64,000 nt of DNA from NCBI GenBank assembly GCA_013297865.1, contig JAAFIP010000001.1, forward strand, positions 62,001 to 126,000, read 5' to 3'. The translations under genes and the position numbers were made by a program. The DNA is from Polaromonas sp. (GTDB lineage Bacteria; Pseudomonadota; Gammaproteobacteria; Burkholderiales; Burkholderiaceae_C). Of the stretch, positions 60,503 to 64,000 are shown in pieces; position 1 is the first letter of the stretch, and each line of letters opens with the position of its first letter. The notes under the pieces were generated by a model that did not search any database, had not been told where the DNA came from, and was given only the letters and a program-made list of their open reading frames with translations.

Positions 60503-61401
60503 TCCCTTCTAAGCAAAAACTTTTTGTAAAGATCATCCTCGGGCGAGCCTGCACGGGTAGTACGTTTGTAAGCCCAACTGGCCATCGGCGGCATGCTCAT
60601 CAGAATGGATTCCGTGCGCCCGCCAGACTGCAGGCCAAAGTGCGTGCCCCGGTCCCACACCAGATTGAACTCCACATAGCGCCCGCGGCGGTAGAGCTGA
60701 AAATCCCTCTGTCTCTCGGTGTAGGGCATGGTGCTGCGGCGGCTGACGATCGGCAGATAGGCATCCAGAAACGAGTCTCCCACCGCACTGATCAGTGCCA
60801 GGCCGCCCTCAAAGCCGCCTTCGGAGAAATCATCAAAGAATATGCCCCCAATGCCGCGCGGTTCGTCGCGGTGCTTGAGGTAAAAATACTCATCACACCA
60901 GGCTTTGTATTTGGGGTATTTGTCCGCGCCGAAAGGGGCCAATGCACTCCTGCACACCGTATGGAAATGCACCGCATCTTCCTCAAAGCCATAGTACGGC
61001 GTCAGGTCCATACCTCCGCCAAACCAAAACACGGTTTCGCCACCAGTCGGTGTAGCCGCCAGCATGCGCACATTCATGTGCACGGTGGGCACATAGGGAT
61101 TGGCTGGGTGAAACACCAGGGACACCCCCAGAGCTTCAAACGGGGCGCCATTGAGCTCAGGACGGTTCTGCGTGGCCGAGGGCGGCAGCTTGGGGCCGCG
61201 CACATGGCTGAAGCCGCAGCCCGCACGCTCAAACACCGGCCCATTTTCCAGAATCTGCGTAACCCCTTTGCCTTGCAAAGGCTCGGTCTTGGCTTTTTTC
61301 CAGCGGTCCACTACAAAATCCGTGCCGTCTATGGCACTGATGGTAGATGTGATGCGCTCCTGCAGCCCGGTCAGATAGTCTCGTACGATGGCAATGGTCA
61401 T
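60493..61401 (-). CDS. hemF: Oxygen-dependent coproporphyrinogen III oxidase
   Basis: HemF decarboxylates coproporphyrinogen III using O2 in haem synthesis. The 302-residue protein has [80 protein letters not shown] and [13 protein letters not shown]. All are HemF signatures and the length is standard. Its 3' end overlaps nadD. Confidence 0.96.
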   Translation of the reverse strand: MTIAIVRDYLTGLQERITSTISAIDGTDFVVDRWKKAKTEPLQGKGVTQILENGPVFERAGCGFSHVRGPKLPPSATQNRPELNGAPFEALGVSLVFHPANPYVPTVHMNVRMLAATPTGGETVFWFGGGMDLTPYYGFEEDAVHFHTVCRSALAPFGADKYPKYKAWCDEYFYLKHRDEPRGIGGIFFDDFSEGGFEGGLALISAVGDSFLDAYLPIVSRRSTMPYTERQRDFQLYRRGRYVEFNLVWDRGTHFGLQSGGRTESILMSMPPMASWAYKRTTRAGSPEDDLYKKFLLRRDWV

Positions 61402-61402
61402 G

Positions 61403-62041
61403 CTAGCGAACTATAGTAGTTTCTCGCGGCACCGTCACGTCCAGCAGCGCAATGGGGGCCATATTGGCGGGAATCAGGCCGCGCACCCCCTGGTACACCC
61501 GCGCAATATCTGCCATGTCCTGCGTCTCGTTACCGCTGAGCAGCATGAAATCCCTCACACTGATCTCGCGCCGAGCATAGTCCAGTTTGATCAGGCACAC
61601 TGGCACCTGCGCGCGCAACGCTGTTTGGTAGAAGCCGCTGCGCCAGCCTGGAATGTATTTGCGTGTCCCCTCAGGCGCCAGACCCAGCCAGAAATACTGG
61701 CCCCCAGCCTTGTGCTGCGTGATGATCTCCACCGCGTGGCCCACTACGCCTTCCTGGCGCGTGCGCCGCACCGGCACCCCACCGATCCAGCGCAACCAGG
61801 CACCAAGAACAGGCACACGAAACGCACTGTCCTTGCCCCAAAACATCACCTGCACGCCACACACCCATTTGGCCAGAAACATCAGTGGCGCGTCCCAATT
61901 GCTGGTGTGGGGGTATACCACCGCAATGCCCTGCAGTGTGGGAAAGCCCTCAAAGTACACCTTCCAGCCCAGCATACGCAGCACTAGAGCAGCCAGACGA
62001 CTGCCACGAAACTGCAGGGGATGAGGTGGCGCAAACTGCAT
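61403..62041 (-). CDS. PlsC-like acyltransferase
   Basis: The start at 62041 ([20 protein letters not shown]) gives 212 residues. The catalytic HxxxxD motif is [15 protein letters not shown], followed by [28 protein letters not shown] and the substrate motif [20 protein letters not shown]. It resembles 1-acylglycerol-3-phosphate acyltransferases or related lipid acyltransferases; the exact substrate is not evident. Its stop is two bases from the hemF start. Confidence 0.87.
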   Translation of the reverse strand: MQFAPPHPLQFRGSRLAALVLRMLGWKVYFEGFPTLQGIAVVYPHTSNWDAPLMFLAKWVCGVQVMFWGKDSAFRVPVLGAWLRWIGGVPVRRTRQEGVVGHAVEIITQHKAGGQYFWLGLAPEGTRKYIPGWRSGFYQTALRAQVPVCLIKLDYARREISVRDFMLLSGNETQDMADIARVYQGVRGLIPANMAPIALLDVTVPRETTIVR

Positions 62042-62048
62042 GCGGAAG

Positions 62049-63335
62049 CTACTTGATGGCACGGTAGCCAATATCGCTACGATACTGCGCGCCATCGAAC
62101 TGAATGCCACGCGCAATGTCCAAGGCGGCTTGCTGAGCCTTTTTAACTGTCTCTGCCAGCGCCGTCACGCACACCACGCGCCCACCGCTGGTGAGCGTCT
62201 TGCCATCCGCGTGCACTGTGCCTGCATGGAACACCACAGCATCATTACCCACGGACGAATCCTTGTCAGGCAGGCCATGCAGCGCATCACCTTTGCGCGG
62301 CGACATCGGATAGCCGTGCGCTGCCATCACCATACCCAAGGCTACTCGCCGGTCCCACTGCATCTCCACCGTGTCCAGGTTGAGCTCGGTTGCCGCCAGC
62401 AGCACCTCCAGCAGGTCCGATTTGAGGCGCATCATGATGGGCTGGGTCTCGGGGTCCCCCATGCGGCAATTGAACTCCAAGGTTTTGATATTGCCCTCGG
62501 GAGTGATCATCAGGCCAGCATACAAAAACCCGGTGTAGTTGATACCGTCCTTGTCCATGCCTTTGAGGGTGGGCACAATCACCTCGCGCATCGCCCTGGC
62601 ATGCACTTCAGGCGTCACCACCGGTGCGGGGCTGTAGGCGCCCATGCCGCCTGTGTTGGGGCCTCTGTCGCCGTCCAGCAGGCGTTTGTGATCTTGGCTG
62701 GTGGCCAGCGCCGCCACGTTTTTGCCGTCACACAGCACGATAAAGCTGGCCTCCTCGCCCTGCAGAAATTCTTCAATCACCACTCTGGCTTGGCCGTTGT
62801 GCACCACACCCAGCGCGTTGTCCAACAGCATGAAGTCAATGGCCTCGTGGGCCTCCTGCGCCGTCATGGCCACCACCACGCCTTTGCCAGCGGCCAGACC
62901 ATCGGCTTTGACCACGATGGGCGCGCCTTTACGTTCGATGTAGGCATGCGCTGCCTGCGCATCGGTAAACGTCTCAAACTCTGCGGTCGGTATGCCATGG
63001 CGCTGCATGAAGGCCTTGCTGAAGGCTTTGGAGCTTTCCAGCTGGGCAGCAGCGCGTGTGGGCCCAAAAATCCGCAGGCCGTGTGCGCGAAACTCGTCCA
63101 CCACACCTGCGGCCAGAGGTGCTTCAGGCCCCACCACGGTCAGGCCAATCTTTTGCGCCTGCGCCCACTCGCGCAGCGCTGCCACATCGGTGATGGGCAG
63201 GTTCTCCAGCCGCGCGTCCAGCGCAGTGCCGCCATTGCCTGGGGCTACATACACTTTTTGTACTTTGGGAGACTGCGCCAGCTTCCAGGCCAGTGCGTGT
63301 TCACGGCCACCGCCGCCAATGACGAGAACTTTCAT
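62049..63335 (-). CDS. purD: Phosphoribosylamine-glycine ligase
   Basis: PurD catalyses the second step of purine synthesis. The 428-residue ATP-grasp protein starts [20 protein letters not shown]. It has [60 protein letters not shown] and the metal site [20 protein letters not shown]. Motifs and length are standard. Its start overlaps the yebC stop by four bases. Confidence 0.97.
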   Translation of the reverse strand: MKVLVIGGGGREHALAWKLAQSPKVQKVYVAPGNGGTALDARLENLPITDVAALREWAQAQKIGLTVVGPEAPLAAGVVDEFRAHGLRIFGPTRAAAQLESSKAFSKAFMQRHGIPTAEFETFTDAQAAHAYIERKGAPIVVKADGLAAGKGVVVAMTAQEAHEAIDFMLLDNALGVVHNGQARVVIEEFLQGEEASFIVLCDGKNVAALATSQDHKRLLDGDRGPNTGGMGAYSPAPVVTPEVHARAMREVIVPTLKGMDKDGINYTGFLYAGLMITPEGNIKTLEFNCRMGDPETQPIMMRLKSDLLEVLLAATELNLDTVEMQWDRRVALGMVMAAHGYPMSPRKGDALHGLPDKDSSVGNDAVVFHAGTVHADGKTLTSGGRVVCVTALAETVKKAQQAALDIARGIQFDGAQYRSDIGYRAIK

Positions 63336-64000
63336 AAGCTGGCGTTGTGGAACACATCCTGGGTATCGTCCAGGTCTTCCAGCGCATCGAGTAGCTTGTG
63401 CATGCGGACTGCGTCATCGCCGTCCAATGCAATGGTGTTCTCAGCGCGCATGGTGACCTCAGCCACCTCTGCCTTCAAGCCTGCAGCTTCGAGTGCGTTT
63501 TTGACTGCTTCAAACTGCGCCACCGTGGTCAGCACCTCAATACCCCCCTCGTCATCGCTAATTACGTCTTCGGCCCCGGCCTCCAGCGCTACTTCCATCA
63601 CCTTGTCTTCGCCAGTGCCTGGTGCCAGCAGTATCTGGCCGCAGTGCTTGAACTGAAACGCCACTGAGCCTTCGGTACCCATATTGCCGCCATATTTGCT
63701 GAAGCAGTGCCGCACCTCGGCCACTGTGCGCACTTTGTTGTCGGTCATCGTGTCCACAATGATGGCCGCACCGCCAATGCCATAGCCTTCATAGCGGATT
63801 TCTTCGTAATGCACACCTTCCAGATTGCCCGTGGCCTTGTCGATATTCCGCTTGACGGTGTCTGCAGGCATATTGGCCGCTTTGGCCTTGTCCACGGCCA
63901 GGCGCAGACGCGGGTTGGCGCCCAGGTCGCCGCCGCCCATGCGAGCGGCCACCATGATCTCGCGCACCACCCGGGTCCAGATCTTTTGCCGTTTTTCGTC
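63332..64000 (-). CDS. yebC: YebC/PmpR-family protein, cut by window edge
   Basis: The minus-strand frame is open to the end of the window; it reads [20 protein letters not shown] at the edge, so roughly 17-20 N-terminal residues lie outside. The visible 222 residues include [60 protein letters not shown] and [16 protein letters not shown]. These are hallmarks of the YebC/TACO1 family, linked to translation of difficult sequences and formerly annotated as regulators. It overlaps purD. Confidence 0.95.
   Translation of the reverse strand, partial: DEKRQKIWTRVVREIMVAARMGGGDLGANPRLRLAVDKAKAANMPADTVKRNIDKATGNLEGVHYEEIRYEGYGIGGAAIIVDTMTDNKVRTVAEVRHCFSKYGGNMGTEGSVAFQFKHCGQILLAPGTGEDKVMEVALEAGAEDVISDDEGGIEVLTTVAQFEAVKNALEAAGLKAEVAEVTMRAENTIALDGDDAVRMHKLLDALEDLDDTQDVFHNASL

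Noticed and set aside
61405-61445. Possible further copy of the dispersed repeat near the acyltransferase stop
   Set aside because: Only the pattern ACTATAGTAGTTTCTCGCGG resembles the head and core; the ATTCTATTGG half is absent.
62040-63656. 538-codon open frame antisense to purD
   Set aside because: Long antisense frames are expected in GC-rich DNA. PurD on the other strand has full motifs, and this frame has no recognisable domain and is rich in His/Arg/Gly.

Overview
The window is GC-rich bacterial chromosome from a betaproteobacterium, most likely family Comamonadaceae. I base this on the gene neighbourhoods (dnaX-ybaB-recR; yebC-purD-hemF-nadD-rsfS-rlmH-maf-rng; hpnCDE) and on protein resemblance from memory; no search was run. 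Both edges cut genes: hpnC on the left and a yebC-family gene on the right. Gene density is high and most boundaries overlap or nearly touch.

Layout. 1-4826: hopanoid/squalene genes hpnC, hpnD and hpnE, with about 2.1 kb of decayed accessory DNA wedged between hpnC and hpnD (remnants of an HTH antitoxin, a type I secretion adaptor and a large secreted protein). 4945-8575: a lipoprotein, a small Cys-rich protein, an MFS transporter and rmuC. 8576-13490: an accessory tract of small unrelated ORFs ending in a BrnT/BrnA toxin-antitoxin pair. It carries three diverged copies of one upstream module, and the last copy includes a second 5' end of rmuC. 13491-18638: MFS exporter, GDT1-like protein, 2-hydroxyacid dehydrogenase, NhaD-type antiporter, pncB. 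18682-26854: a phototrophy locus. 27139-32823: LD-carboxypeptidase, acuI/acuR, NlpC/P60 hydrolase, ABC solute-binding protein, MAPEG protein. 32938-41700: HNH protein, GNAT, recR, ybaB, dnaX, pobR/pobA, HAD phosphatase, hemH. 41831-49884: hslR, TonB receptor, tRNA-Lys, tcdA, YeeE/YedE transporter, cpoB-pal-tolB. 49871-56600: cell-surface glycan genes (glycosyltransferases, waaL-like ligase, msbA-like flippase, deacetylase). 56613-64000: rng, maf, rlmH, rsfS, nadD, hemF, acyltransferase, purD, yebC.

The phototrophy locus is the most interesting part. One unit encodes a green-tuned proteorhodopsin (Asp-Thr-Glu motif) followed by crtI, crtB, crtY and blh, which together convert GGPP to retinal. 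Just upstream, behind a strong terminator, is a second unit: three small uncharacterised proteins sharing one winged-helix-like module, followed by a second rhodopsin of a different type (Asp-Thr-Lys motif). A pump plus a divergent rhodopsin with three dedicated partner proteins looks like a separate light-responsive system that I cannot match to anything described.

The second striking feature is a dispersed repeat of about 45-60 bp (core ATAGCTGCTCCCGCG ... TTCTATTGGGCTGCAG), found in about 15 copies in both orientations. Several copies lie inside essential or conserved genes (hpnE, rmuC, dnaX, cpoB, rsfS, possibly nadD) and are read through as protein, with in-frame stops of the consensus removed.
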